A stretch of 64,000 nucleotides of DNA, from the NCBI GenBank assembly GCA_032207245.1, contig CM063506.1:16557475-16621474 (forward strand). The letters are read 5' to 3'. The position numbers were made by a program, and so were the translations under genes. The notes below the pieces were generated by a model. The model had not been told where the DNA came from and ran no database searches. It saw nothing but the letters and a program-made list of their open reading frames with translations. Of this stretch, positions 12,001 to 27,318 are shown piece after piece. Position 1 is the stretch's first letter. Every line of letters begins with the position of its first letter. This DNA comes from Pardosa pseudoannulata (Eukaryota > Arthropoda > Arachnida > Araneae > Lycosidae).

Positions 12001-15000
12001 AAACTGATAAAATTAATTCTAATTTTTCCCTTAAAAAATTAACCTAATTTTAAATCTTTGTGAGGATACTATTTGTTTATTCAGTCAAATTTTAAAAATT
12101 AATTTTGATGTACAATATATTTCATTAAAGTTCCCTAATTTGTATCATTTTATTCTTTTTAGTATGCTGCAGAATAAACTTTTTTCTGATATAAGGATTG
12201 GAGTAAATTCTGAAAAGCGCTTGGCAAATGAGAACAGTTCATCACAAAAGTTGCCTGACATTCCTGAATTCATTCATTCTCACAAATCAATTTTAAAAGT
12301 TCGAGCTCCTACTTTTTATAATCATATACTGGACCATAAAGAAACAAGGTCAAATGTTTCATCTTATAACTCCTATTTAGAAGAATCAGAATTAAAAGAT
12401 TTTTTGAAGTAAGTTTTACATTTTTTTTTCTGTATGTTTGAATTATTGCACTATACTTTGTTATATTTTACTATCACATGAACATTCACTATCATACCAT
12501 TGTTCAGGTGCCCTTTAAATGTATACTCAACTTGTTGTGGGAAAAAAGTGTGAAGATGATTTGTCTGACCATAACTCTCTTTTATTTATGAATCAACTAG
12601 GTTTTATGATTTTGGCAATACTGTAAATAATGTTCAACATTTAGATCTGTAACATTTGTTCTTTATATAAATCCACAAGGTTTTCTATATACAGTAAAAC
12701 CCGCTTAAGAAGTTTATATTTTCGGTACCCATTTTTCCCCCTATTCATACAATGTTAAAATAACCCGTTTATAAAATTTAGTTCCAAACTCTTAAAAAGT
12801 TTTCTTTCATTTCTTAGTTTACTTACAGAACACGTTTATAGCTGCCTTTCGATTACTGTTTTTCTTCGCCTCTCTCTCTGTTTGTAAAGGTCAATGTTTA
12901 TGGCTGAAAACGATTGTTGTCATTTTTATTTAAAATGTGCTTGAAGAAGTTTTTAAAAGCTTAAGACAGCTGGACTGTTATCAATTACAAATTGCCAATA
13001 AAAAACAAAAAACTATAACTGATTTTTTTCTATAAAATTGATTCCAGTGGTGTTTAAAGCAAAATTTCTTAGCTGAATTAAAGATATTCTAAGGTAATTA
13101 TGTTGTGTTCCTTTATTAGCTGATTTTTTAAGTATGCAAAAAAATGTAAATTTTTGAGAAAAACCAAACCTATTGTTTATATATTATTTTATAAAGAAAA
13201 AATCTCTCCTCATTATCTATGTAATTATTTTGTTTTTTAAAAAATTAATTTCATATAAGAAGTTTTCTTTTTCCATTCCCTTAGAAACTTTTGTAAGTGG
13301 GTTTTACTGTATATATATTTATATATACAAATATATATATATATAAATATATACGTATGCACACATACATAAGCATAAAGAATGCTTATTGCCTAATTTC
13401 ACATTTATGAAGTTTTAATGAGTTAGGCCCTTGAAAAACTTCTTAAGTGGGTTTCGCTGTACTTATACTATTTTGCACAGCCATTTTTTGTTGTTTTCAC
13501 AGAAATGCTGTTAATATTAAAATCTTTGTTACATGATATTACCACATTATGGATATTAACCTTGTCAGTTGAAGATAAGGCAGAATAGAAGTTTTAATTT
13601 CATATTTCATGATACGGAATAAGTATTTTATCCTTAATAAGGTGTTATTTGTAGATAAATATATGCAAATGTTAAGTGTTTCAACAAATAAAGGGAAAAC
13701 TCACTATTTGTGATGGGGGTATATAAATTTATGGATGTATATACAATGAAAAACCTGTAATGCAAGCCTTCTAATGTTTTATTTTACGCATAAATGTTAC
13801 ATGATTACAAATATAATATATCAAATTGGCATAATGCTTGTAATTATTTTCTATGAATACCTTAGTTATCCTGATATCTAGCAGTATGGTAAAACTTAAT
13901 TATAAAATCAATTTTCTCCTGTGGAAGGATAAGGAAATATTTGTACTTTGTATCATAAAATTCTCTAGACTTCAGTCATTCAATCCCATCTTGAATTGTG
14001 GACGAGCAATTACTGTAGTTGTAAAACTACACATTCAACCCCTGAAATTTATTTTCTTTTAAAGTATCCACGCTAAAAACGTCATTTTTTGCCAAAAATC
14101 ATAATTTTTTTTTTATTTCTCAATTGTAAAATTTTAACCTTTAGGCTTCTAAATCTGTTTTTGTTTTGTCTCCATGACATTTTAAAGAAAAGTTATAGCT
14201 GTTTAAACATCAGTGACAGCTGTCAAAACAAAACAGAAGTAGCAAATTCAGAACTGGAAGTTGTGAATTTAAAGCCTTTTAAAGAGCATTTCTTGGACAA
14301 AACTTTTTAAATTTTCATGAATATTAGTTTAAACATTTTTCTAGTATTTTTAATAATTAGCAACTTGGCAATTAGAAAGTTTTGAAGCAAGAAAGTGTGG
14401 GGAATTTTAAACATGCATTTTAATTTTTTAATAGTTAAAGTTGTTTTCATAAACTTCAAATGCTTTTTTCTCAGAATGGTATTTTTAATAAAATGTTGAA
14501 ACTTGAAATGTGATTTCTCAAAAAGTTCTTAAAATATTTTGTTGAAAATTATGAATGCTTTTGATAGTATTTACTAGTGAGTGACTTGAAATCTTTAAAT
14601 TTGGATAATTTTTAATGATGTTACACTCATAGTTAGATATAAAGGTAATGAAAATTTGTTAAAAATTCAATGTATAAGATTTTGAAGGACCAAAATTTTT
14701 TGTCAAATGTAAATTAAGCAAATATTTTAGGTAATTCACTAGTCCAGTGTATAAGAAATGTGTTGCATAAAAAAAATATTGAAATAATTTAATTTATTAA
14801 AAAAAATTAGGCCTTTTGAAAAAAACGGATTTTTTTTACTAAATTTTCTTTATTTATTAGAAATTTTATAAAAACTTCTCCAGGAATAGATTTTTTTAAG
14901 TGCAATTCTCTATGATAATATAAAAAATAAATATAAAAATGTAAAAACGTGAACTAGTTTCTACGTTTGAAGAAAAAAGTTCTCCAAACATAGACAGATA

Positions 15001-18000
15001 CCTTAATCTTTAAGATATTTATGTTAAAAATCTATTGATCTTACATACCTTCATGATGGTGCATAAGTAGCTTAGTTAATTAAAGGAATGATGAGTAATA
15101 AGAAAATTAAATTTCTTTTCTTTTTTAAGGATAAATATATATGAGACTGTATCTATTGTTTTTTGGCTATACTGTCTTACTCTAGAAGCTATAACTAGAA
15201 GCCAAAACTTAAATTTAAACAAAAAATAACTACTTGAATGTGTTTTTGAGCTAATGTTTGAATGAATTTCTTTCAGGAGAGTATATACTGATGATGATGT
15301 TAGAAAATATGAGTGTGAAGCTCTTCGCTTAAGTAAAAAATATTTTGAACTATTGTGCCAAAACAAAGGACCAGTTAATAAGCATATTTTTGAAGTAGAT
15401 GATTTTGAACAAGAATCAGTCACGTCTACTTGTACTGAGAACTTTGTGACTCCTAAAAGTAGTCCTATATCACCTGAGAAAAAACCTGATGTGTGTGACA
15501 TGTTCAGAACTGCTCAGAACTCTGTTCAAGAAACTCTTGAAAACTTGACTAACATCATTCCAGAGTCTCACAAAATGAAAACTGTAGATGAAGAGATACA
15601 CCGGGCATCTGATTTGCCAAATGGTTTCTCTTTTACTTCAAAACCAAAGTCTGCATCTTCAGAATCAAGAAGTTCTAAATCTTCAAAAGATTGTGCTATG
15701 TGCATAGATGAAATAGAAAATGAAAGAAATAAGAATGAAAATGTAGAATATTCATTAGATGATGAGGATAATTCGGAGCAGGACTCTGAACCTGATGATT
15801 ACTCTAATGTTGGTAGTATGGTGAGAAGTAACACATTTGATCTTGAGACTCAAGGATCTTTGGAAGAAAACATTGATGATAGTATAGAATGGTGCAGTCG
15901 TCCAACATCAGATAGTGACTTCAATGATGGTAATGAGCGGAATAAAGAGTCTGCCTCATCTAGAAGATTAGATGGTACAGGATTTTTTCTTCATGATCAT
16001 ACTCCATCTCCTAAATCAAATATTTTTAAACATGGTTTTCCTAAAGAATCTTTTTCAGGTGGACATGACATTGATAACTCATCTGGAGTTCATATACGAA
16101 GGCTAGATGGTAGTATGAGTGATTCTGGGTTTATGTCTCATAGCACATTTAGCCTTATCTCTGATACTGGTTTTCCTAATTCAATATCTTCTTCCTTGAT
16201 TATGTCAGCTGATGAAATATCTAGTCCATCTCATATTACCACTAATGATGGCACTGAGATAAATGTATCTAAATTAGAAAAATCAAAACATCTCTCAGGC
16301 TCTATGTTTCCATTTTATATAGACATTAATAGTTTACCATCTTCATCCCCAAATCAAAGAAAGGAGAAAAAGTCAAATAGTCCATCTCATACGTACATGT
16401 ATATAGATGCTAGAAGTCCTAAAAGAAGTATACGGAAAAAACAGCCTTATCTTAATACATCCTATGATGAATTTTTCTCTGAGTTTGAGACTGATGGTAG
16501 GTATTCCAAGAAGGATCTTCTTATAAAAGCACAATCAACTTCACAGTTAGATATGTGTAAAAGTGATTATCAAGTAACCGATGTCCCTCAGAAAGGAGAG
16601 AGATTTCGTCCACATTCATGCTATATGTATGTGGATTTAGATTCAATGAAACAGGAGAGTGATAAGTTGGGTAAAAGTAGTTTCACCTCAACTCCTTTGA
16701 AACAGGAACCTTCTGCAGTGTCAATGTTTATTAATTTAACAGACTCTACTGATAACTCAAGTGATTCACTTTCTAATAAAGAGTTAAAGCCGAATTCAGC
16801 TGAAATGAATGGTAGAACTCTTCTTAACAAATATAGTCTTGCACATAGTAATCAAGGAACAAATATGGAACAAAGGCGAAAATTTTCTGATCCATCTTTG
16901 TCTTTACTGAATCATAATTTTGAAAATTCACTTAAGTCTTATTCTCTGACAAAACAAGGAGAAAGTCGTTCAGCATCAGCTATAGATTATAATTCTATGA
17001 ACAGACAAGAAAGTTCTATATACAGAAAACCTGGTTTACCTAGAAAATCCCGTAGTGCTCATCGATACTCAGATGGTGTGTTTTATGATGCTTTGTACCA
17101 GCAAAAAATGTTTCCCAATTTATCTAATCAGAATGATGGAAAAGTCTGGAATGATTCAAAAAGTGTCCAAATAAAAGATTTAAAGGTGTTTAATCAAACT
17201 TTTAAACTTCTTCAGGGTTTAAATAAAGATGAGGAATCTTCAGGCAGTTGTTCTAACTTAGGAAAAATTAGTTCAGAAGAAAAATTATTTTCCAGTGACA
17301 AAATTAAGTGGAAGTCTACAGGTGATATGGGTAAACCCAAAAGTGCTGGGAGTGAAGAGCAAAATGGTCTACTTCCCATGAGTCCTATTTTACGCAGAAA
17401 ATCTCAAGCAAAGGATCCACCAAAATCAGTACCACCACCTGTTATTGTGAAGGCTTCTACAAAACCCCAAGATGTTGATGCTATGACATTTCCCAAGTCC
17501 TTAAAGGAAGATAGCCCTAAATTAACCAATAAATTGGAGAAGGATGAAAGTAAAACAGAGTCCAGTCCAAGTCATAAAAAAATTGAAAACGTAGAAGATG
17601 CAAAAAGTTCAAGTGAAAGTTCTAAGATTATAGTAGAAGTGCAATCTGATGTTAGTGATACTAAAGATAAAAATGTTGATTGTATGAGCAGATCAGGATC
17701 CTCGCTTATGACTATGAGTGGAGGAGATTCATCATCTGATAAATATGTTCCACATGATGTTTTGAGAGAAAAACTTCCTCATTCCTCATTATCTTTGTCA
17801 TTTTCATGTGACTTTGATGATGATTCAGAAACAATATATTCTGAAGTGTCTGATGTAAGCTCTTCTTTAGGCAATATTAGTGGTATAGCAAGCCTAGAAC
17901 GGCGTTGGAGAGAAAATCAAACTTGCCAGAGTGAGATACATAGTAAAAATCTAATTACTACCCAGCAAATGCTTGAAGCATGCTCAAAACTTGGAGAAGA

Positions 18001-21000
18001 TCTCCTTCGAATGTTTCTGGAAGAAGTTGATACTGATATAACATTAGAAGTGGAAGGAAAGGAAATTAAAGCTCACAGGTAAGTTATTGAAAGGAAGTTG
18101 TTTTATTTGTCTTAAACACATATGCAGTTTCTCATCATTCTGTTTTATTTTTATTTAAATATATACAGTATATTACACTTGCAGTTTCATACAGTTTATT
18201 AAAGAACATAATTGAATTATCATATTTTTATTAGTGCTAGTTGTAGATTTCCAAACCATAACTTAAACTCTTGCTTGTTTAATCAATAATTTCAATGAAT
18301 CCTTTTTAATGGTTTTCTTTAATGACGAACACACAACAGTTACAAATAATTTCTGTCTCCAGCCAACACAGGGCGAAGAATATTTCACACAAATACAAAA
18401 AAATAGAATTAATAACGACACCTTGATGCGTCTACCACTTACAACAAAGCACTTCAATCATAACTGAAACTTTTTCAGCAAAATAAAAAAGAATGGAATA
18501 CAAAAAGACTGGTGATGCCATCTGTTGAACAAAATAGCAACCCCAACAATGAAACACTACTGGTAATTTTACACTCAACTTAAACACTGAACACTAGTAG
18601 AGTTCAGAATAATTATTGTTTTTACCTAATTTAGCAGCGTAATCCATGTAGCAGTTAATATTGCTAATCAGTATGTACTATTTAGGCAATATTTATCTAG
18701 TACTTAAAATAGTTAATTGTTTTATTGAACTTAAAATAGTTAATTGTTTTATCATTTATCTTAGATTTTATGTACAACAGAATTAGAATTTTTAGTGATG
18801 CTTCTTCTTCTCATGAATTGGAAATCACTGTAATTGGTAGGCAAACTATAAACTTCTTTTAAAATGAATGATATGTTTAAAAATGAATTTTTAAAAATAA
18901 TGTTTTAAATTGTAGAAATTAATTACTGGTAATTACTAATAATCTGTAGATGGTGATTCAACATAAATTTACAAATTTATATTCATATAAACTGTACTTG
19001 GGTGTTAATGCCTTTTATATAAAGCTTGCTAATTTATTTTTCAATGTATGATGGGATATTGTTTAAAGAGCAAAATGCTTTTAACTCTTTAAGCCATGAG
19101 TTTTTTGCACATTAAGGATTAAACATATTCTGGGTATAGAAAACAAGACATGTTATCCTGTTTTTAAAAAATATGTTTCACTAGTGTTTGGTTCATAATG
19201 ATTTAAATATATTAAAATATTTAAATCTGTGGTATTCATACTAAGATAATAGGCTGTTAAATAAATAAAGGAATAAAACTAAATTAAATAAGTAATTTTA
19301 AGGCATGAATTTTATTTTAAAATTTTATCATTATTAAAATTTTATCTCTTATTTTAGGTGCATTTTGTCCTCAAGATGCAAATACTTTGCTAATCTTCTG
19401 CGCACAAGTAATCCAGACAAAAATTCCAGTAGAATCAGTTTAGAAGGGTAAATTATTTATTCATTGTTTTTATGTAATTTTTTATCTTTTATTTCTATTT
19501 TTACCTTACATATTTTTATATAAAAATTAAATATTTTTATTTTTTAGGTTTACATTTTCTGCAGTTCATTTTGCTCTCTGTCACATATATAGCGGAGCAA
19601 TGAGTATTCCTAAAGATTGCAATATTTCAGAATTAGCTCTTTTAGCTGATATGCTAAATCTGGAAACATTAACAGATGTTATTATTTTCCACCTAAAAAT
19701 GCATTTCTGCCACTTCTTTCATAGGGTATGTAAATATTTTCATTGTATGATTTATAACTAGTTTTTAGAAATGTTATATTAGAGGAAATTAAATCAGTAG
19801 CCTAATTAGTTTTCTTATTAGAATTTTATGTTAGTTTCATTTTTTAAACTTAAAAATAATTATTATAAATCAGTAGTATTTAATAATTTGCTCAATTTTT
19901 TATCTTAAATTCTATGTATAAATCAGGTCTGATAAATATTTGGAAACATTCTAAAATTTTCTATGACATGTGCTTGTGACCCAATTTAATATAACCATCA
20001 TTATTATGTTATTTATAGTATGCTCATGTAAATACCTTTAACCATACATGTAAGGCTTTTGTGTGAATATAAGATATTTTGGAATCAAAATTCCTTTTTC
20101 TTAGCATACTAGTAAAACTAACCATGTCAAAATGTTTAGTTTTTCAATAATGAGTTTTAAAAATTTAAATAGTTCTTGATCTCTTCATTCTTCCCTAAAT
20201 AGGGTTTGACAACATTCCACAGTGTTATTCTAGCTAACTTATTAGCAGGAATGACTTATTCACTTCTTCTCAATATAAAACCAACAACTTAGGTCTATAC
20301 TTCAAAATATGCAGTTTCTAACTTTTTCACTTGTAGTTATATACCAATGATATGAAAAAATTTGTTTATATATGTATAAATTTTATAAACCATTGTATAA
20401 TTATTAAAGTGGATTTATTATTTTTTCCATATTTAAACTATCTATAAAGTAACAAGAATGAATTTAATATATACCTTACAGTCTACGTGATTTTTGATGA
20501 ATATAATTAGCGGGCTATCTTAGATAATCCAGATTTATACTATCTGGGTATTATCTGGATAACATTATAGAAGTTGTTTGCATTAGCTTCTTGTTTAGTG
20601 CCTGTAAATGAATAACGTTAATGTATGTATGAGGCACTACTCTTTTCTTCTCTGATTCTTTGTAATCAAATCCTGTTATATAAGAGATCATCACAGGCAG
20701 GGCCATAATTTGGCCATTTCAACTAAGGGGGAAAAGTCTAATAAAAATTCAAAAAATTGGAGAAGCAAACCTGCCCCTGCTTTAAGAATTCTATTTGAGC
20801 ATTTGACCCCCCTCCTTGCCCCTTCCAAATTATGCCTGGGATCACAGGTTATCTTATGGCTATCTATCATCATAGATTATCTTTGCTATATCAAGGAGTT
20901 TACTACATCCAGTCTGTAAATAGTGATCAATTCAGAAAATGGCAGAAATATATTAAAATTATCTTAAATGAACTAACTGAAATTGATTAAATTAAATTAA

Positions 21001-24000
21001 TTGAAACTGGTTATTCAAATTGACCAATTTCCTGTTAAATATACATAAAAATTAAATTGATTAAAAATTAAGACAGGTGAAAAAGTTATTGATTTTAACT
21101 TTGTTTCTCATTGCTTTGATGGAGAAATATTCTGCAATCTTTTATTGATATGATGTTGATTCTGAAAAATTTATAATTTTTTTCTTTGAACACAATAAAT
21201 AATTCAAATACAATTTCTTCCACTCTTTATGAGACCAAATGAATAGTTCAATTGATAAGTGCTGCTTATTAGTTCTGCAGTTTATAGGTTTAAATCCCAT
21301 TGGCAGTATAAATGTAGCCGTTTGAAATTGGCTTTAAGTAAATCTCAATCTTTTATTAACCCATGAATAGCAAAACAGTATACCAACAGAATACTCTTTG
21401 TGGGAACAAAAATTTGAAAAGTTCATGCATTTTGTTATGAAAGTTAAGAGACAAAATACTAAATACTCTTTTGAGTATTGTGAAAATATTTCAAACGAAA
21501 AGAATTTTTAAAAATTCAATGGACAACAACAACAACAGAAAAGTTTGTTATATCCAATTTCTAAATATTTTGGAGATTTGCTTTAAAAGGATAATTATAA
21601 CATAATAAAAAAATTTTAAAATGGTAGAACCAAAATTTTTGTTCCTTCATCTAGGAGTTGATTAGATACCAGGTTGCTCTATAATGGGATTTCACTGTAT
21701 TACAGTTTAAAAAGTTTGGTTGATTTATATAACCTTAATATAAATGTTATTTAAATCACTGGATATTTTTAAGAAAATCATTATTTTAAACTTTTTTTTC
21801 TCACTTTGTGAATTTTTCAGCCTAATTTTAATCAGATGAACAGAGAGTGCCTATATTTTATGCATTTAATGCATAATTTATCATATATAAATAATATTGC
21901 CAAATACGAAGCTAAGCCTATAAAAACCATAACAAGGTCTACTTTGTGGAAATGAGTGTTGGATACCCAACCAAAGCAGAAAGAGAAATATTATCCATAT
22001 TTAAAAGAGAAATCATGAGAAAGATCTTTTCTCCAATTGTGCATAATAATCTTAGGAGAAATTTCTACAATCATGAAATTTATAAGAAATATAGAAAATA
22101 TGGTGGGATTTATATTGTCAAAGTTATAACAACATCCTTAATTAGATGGCTAGAACAAGAGTTTAGGTATGTAATGTATTTCCAGCAAAAAAGATAACCT
22201 TCTCTAAAATTGAAGGAATGAGATAAAAAGGTAGACCACATACTAGATGGATTCAGTTAAGCTAATTGGAGTCAATCGATTGAGAACTATTATGCTGAAT
22301 AGAATCAGGTGAAACAAACTTGAGATGGACTTGGCCTGTAATAGGCTGTAGTGCTTATGAAGAAGTAGGAGAAATAATATGGCTCATATTACAATTAAGA
22401 AAATAAATAGGATAATGAAAACTTAATGTTTAATCATAGTGTGATTAAAATGATTACGTTTTTGTTATCCTACTTATATAAAAATCTTTACAAATAAAGA
22501 TATTTTTATAAATAACTTAAATAATATTATTGTAATGTTTAATTTCTTTACAATAAAAAAACAGAAATAAAAAGTCAGATTTAAAACCAAACACTCAATT
22601 TAAATAAAAGAAAAATATGATTATATGACTTAAAAAAAAATAAGATTTTTACTAACCTTGCAGTTAAGTAGAATAAATTATTTAAGTAACTTTACAAAAC
22701 TATATTTAAGTATCTAACTGAACAGTGTCTGCAGTTTTGAAAATAATGTAACTGTCTTGAAAGATTATGTAACTATTAGCACAAATTGTGTTGTCAAAAT
22801 ATTTTTGATATATAGATTCTTTGTTTTACTTTATAGCCTTGTCTACAGTGCACTCAAGGAGTGGTAGAATGTTTACCCCTAGCTGTTGTATGTGGTCTGA
22901 CTGAATTGAGAGATAAATGCATATATTGGTTGGGAAAATATTTCACCCGCACATGGCCAAATAAATCATTTGCAGCTTTATCGGAAGAACTACGAGACCT
23001 GTGCTACAATATTACTGCCCAAAACATTGTAAATATTGCATTACTTATTCATTTAAATTTATATATAGCTTTAACCCTCTGACTGATCATCCAACAATTT
23101 CCAGAAACAATTAAAATGTAGCAAAATTTGTTCATCCCGTGAATTTCGTGGGCATGTGTTTTTCTTCCTATATTAAGAAGCACATTCCACCTTTTCACCC
23201 AGTGGAATAAATTATATACAGTATTAGACATTTAATTAGGTAATAAATAGAATTATATGAGTAGAACTATACTTATATTAGATATTAGAATTATAGATAG
23301 TATGTTATAAATAGAAATTAACTGTATTTCAATTGAAATTTATTAAAAAATAAATTTTTTATGTGATAACATCTGAAATTAGTTTTTCTGAAAGCTTAAT
23401 TTCTCCTGATAAAAGTCAATATAAAAAATCTTTTCTAGAAAAAAAATTAGTATTTCAATTTTTCAATTTATATATATACTTAAACTATTCAACAAAAAAA
23501 TATGCAATTTTTAAAGATATCTTGGTTTACAAATTAAGCAGTCAGAGGGTTAATTTAATTTATTATGAAAGTTGTTTTAATTTTAATCCTTGAAATGTTA
23601 TGTAATATTTTTTAATGGTATAACATTTTTTTATTATCAGTAATTTATATTTGGAGATACTGTAAATACTTTGAGGATTTAAAACTTTACATTATTAAAA
23701 AAACCATAATATTCTAAATTTCTTTTTTTTGTAATATTGTTAACTGAGTACTGTAATTAAGGTGGCCACAAACGTGAAAGACCTAGAAAATCTAGAAATA
23801 TCCAAGAATTTGAAAAAGACAATAATCACAAAAATATCAGGGAATTCATATGAGATTCCCAGATTTTGTAATCAATTGTAATAAACAATTAAATTATTTA
23901 ATAGTTTTATAACAATTACTTTATTTTTTAATTGCTTTTATTTAACTTCACTTGTGTGTCTGTTGAAATTTTGTGATAAATATAACATTTTTTTTTATTA

Positions 24001-27000
24001 TCAGTAATATTTGGAGATACTGTAAATACTTTGAAGATTTAAAATTTTACATTAAAACCATAATATTCTAAATTTCTTTTTTTGTAATATTGTTAACTGA
24101 GTACTGTAATTAAGGTGGCCACAAACGTGAAAGACCTAGAAAATCTAGAAATATCCAAGAATTTGAAAAAGACAATAGTTACAAAAATATCAGGGAATTC
24201 ATATGAGATTCCTAGATTTTGTAATCAATTGTAATAAACAATTAAATTATTTAATAGTTTTATAACAATTACTTTATTTTTTAATTGCTTTTATTTAACT
24301 TCACTTGTGTGTCTGTTGAAATTTTGTGATACATTTTTAACTTTCTGACAACTATCAAGAGAGCTGAAATTTTGCACATAGTTCATTTTTGGTGACAATA
24401 CAATATACAGTCCTAAAAAATTAGATTGGAGAATGGAAAGAAAATAGTTTGGCAAATGCAAAAACTGTTTGCAGAGAAATTAAACTGGTATAGCTATCTA
24501 TTTGCAAGCAACATAACTGCAAAGCTTTTATTATGTTTTAGTATTATTTTAACATTTTTTTTTGTATATTTGTGATTTTCCATAGAGATTTTAATTGTAA
24601 AATTGGTCATTTTTCTTGTTTAACTGTGTGATAATGAGTAATTTTTCATAGTAGAGCTTTACTAATTGATCCAAGCATTTCAGAGTATCTTTAAAAATCT
24701 AAAGCCTATGCTTAGTTAAAAAAAAAATTTACAAAATTTTTAATATTTGATAATTGATTTAATATACATTGATAAAATTACACATGAAAATTGATTACAA
24801 AATTTAAAAAAAACAAAAAAGTGGACAGTAAAAATATAAAAAAGTATTTTTTAAAATTTGCTTTTATTTAATGAAAAACAATAAAAATACACAAAAGAAT
24901 AAAAGTAATTTTAAAACTGTGCATCTAAACGAAATATATGAAAATTGTAATCAGATGTGATGGATAATTTTAAGGATTTAAGGCAGTTTTTGTTTTTTAT
25001 TTGTGTACTTACTTTTTTTTTCTTACACTTAAAAAGAGTGGGCAGAGAGAATATAGAAATTAAAGAATCATAACAATGCTGTTAGCAATTACCTGGATTT
25101 CTGTTAGAAAACCTGGAATTACCACAGAAACATGTTGTACTAATTAATGACTATCTGCTGTTCTCTCCCACTCTTTTTTTACATTTGTACATAATTAAAG
25201 TAATTTTTATTTATTTATATTATTACTTAGTTTTTAGGTAATTGTTAATCTCTCACTTTCTTGTTAGTGAAATGTATTTTGGTTCCTCAGTTACTCATTC
25301 CAAGTTATTCATGTTTCTTAATATTAAATTGTATTGTATATTTAATAATTGAACATTTTTTTTTATTTAAAAAATCACTTTGCTAAAAAGAGATGAGCAC
25401 ATTTTCATACAATTTAACTCTAATCTTAATTGTTGTGGTTTTAAATTTTTTTAGACTGTTGATTCTGTTATTGAAATTACTTTGAACTGTGACCGCCTCA
25501 TAACTACATTGCCTCAGCTTAAATGGACAGAGCCAATATTTGGAATGGTTACAAGACTTCTTCAAGACTGTATACATTTTATGGCTAAAAGTTTCAATGA
25601 AATTCTTAATTCTGAAAGCTTCTTAGCATTAGGAAAAGTAAGTAATGGCTTTAAATTTTTTAAGTTTTAAAGTAATTTTTCCTTTTTTTCTTTTAAAGCA
25701 TATAAATTGAAATGTTTTTTACTTTCTATATATTTTTAATTATGTCATAGCTGATATATCATGTAAAGCTATAGGTTTCTTTAAAAAAAATTTAGGGTGT
25801 AATAAGTTCTAAAAATATAATATTTTTCTATCTTGTAATTTTTAAACGGTCATCATATATGTTCTTTTTAAGTTGGTCAGATTTACTACATATCATATTT
25901 TTACTAGTAGGAGTTATTATCATTTAAAATATGAAGAATGTCAGGAATGGTTTGCAAACAGATTATGCATGCTTATTATACATATATAACTGTATATATA
26001 AATCATCATAAATTGGTGAAATATCTTTTCCTTAACTTTTCAAGGCATTTATTTAAGTTTTGAATATTTGAATGAATTATTCCCCACTATATTTTAAAAA
26101 TCTACAAATGGATATTATATGCTTATGCGTACTATTTCATTAAATCCTTAGTGTGTAAAGTAACACAATATTTTCACTTATCACATATGTCGATTGTCAA
26201 AATACTGAAAAATCAACAATAAAAATAAATGTTCAGCACTATGCAAAAGAAAGATTGTAGTACATCCAAAGGATAAAAGACCAAAAGTCCCAATGAAGAT
26301 ATCAGGAAAATATTTATCAGATGACAAAATATTGAAGGAAGGATAATAAAATCCCAGTGGCATAAAATAACAGAGAATTTTATGTGAGCTATACACAGAG
26401 CAAATAATCCTAACAGCTAACTACAAATTGTGGAGGAAACTGCTTAAGTAGAAATTATGTAATGGAGCTGACAATAAAAATTATGCTGAGCAGCACCAAT
26501 GAAAGGGGACTCTTCTAAACAAAGGAGAAAGCATCTTCTAAAAAAGATAAATTAGAGAAGTACGTATACATGTGAATCAGTATCTGATTCCTAAAAAAAG
26601 ACTGTTACTTAGGCAATATTTAAAAACAACTTTAGCTCTCTAGTTTTGATATCTTATGTCCAATTCAATAAGACTTTTCATGCTTTATTTCTATCTCAAT
26701 AACCTGATTATCACTCCATCTCCTATTTGACACATATTTAATGAATAATTAATAACCTATTGTTATATATAGTGATACTGTGTAAATATACATATGTGTG
26801 TGTGTGTAATCCTTAAATTATAAAACTGCTGGACAAGGAGAAAGCTAAACAGCTAGCAGTAATAAAAATGCAGTCAGCCCACATTGAAGAGAACAGCACA
26901 AGTCTAATTAAAATTTTATTTCAGAGCTGCTAAAACTGACATCTTTACGAGTCAACAACAGACAAAGAAAAGACACAAAAATCACTCTGCGTGAACAGAG

Positions 27001-27280
27001 GTGCACCCAAGAGCAAAGACAGAAAGAATTTTCCCACTTACTCAGCGAATTTAAGTGCAAGATCAGGAAAAAGGTGGATCCATTTGCCGGCGACAGCTGG
27101 GAAACATGTTGAATAGACAGAAAATTTACTTCTTTAGGATAGAAAGTTTTGGGAAGAATTTTAAGTTGAAGACACTCCTTTGATCAAGACATTTAGAGGC
27201 TGGGAAAAAGATTTTAATGAATTAGAATGGGAGAGAGGAGGTTTTTAAGGAAACATTAAAGTTAAATAATTTTGATATAT

Positions 27281-27318
<38 letters not shown>

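Noticed and set aside
15076..15501. 141-codon minus-strand frame
   Set aside because: It overlaps BTBD8 exon 3 antisense and has no motif or codon support.
15353..18082. The 909-codon frame as a stand-alone intronless gene
   Set aside because: Its ends are interrupted BTB domains, and splice sites join it in frame to flanking exons; it is an internal exon of BTBD8.
19077..19310. Possible TTAA element with AAGCCATGAGTTTT/AAGGCATGAATTTT
   Set aside because: The two sequences are direct, not inverted, so they do not form terminal inverted repeats.
23760..25140. Possible hAT element starting GGTGGCCACAAACG
   Set aside because: No convincing partner end or target duplication; only the tandem duplication is certain.
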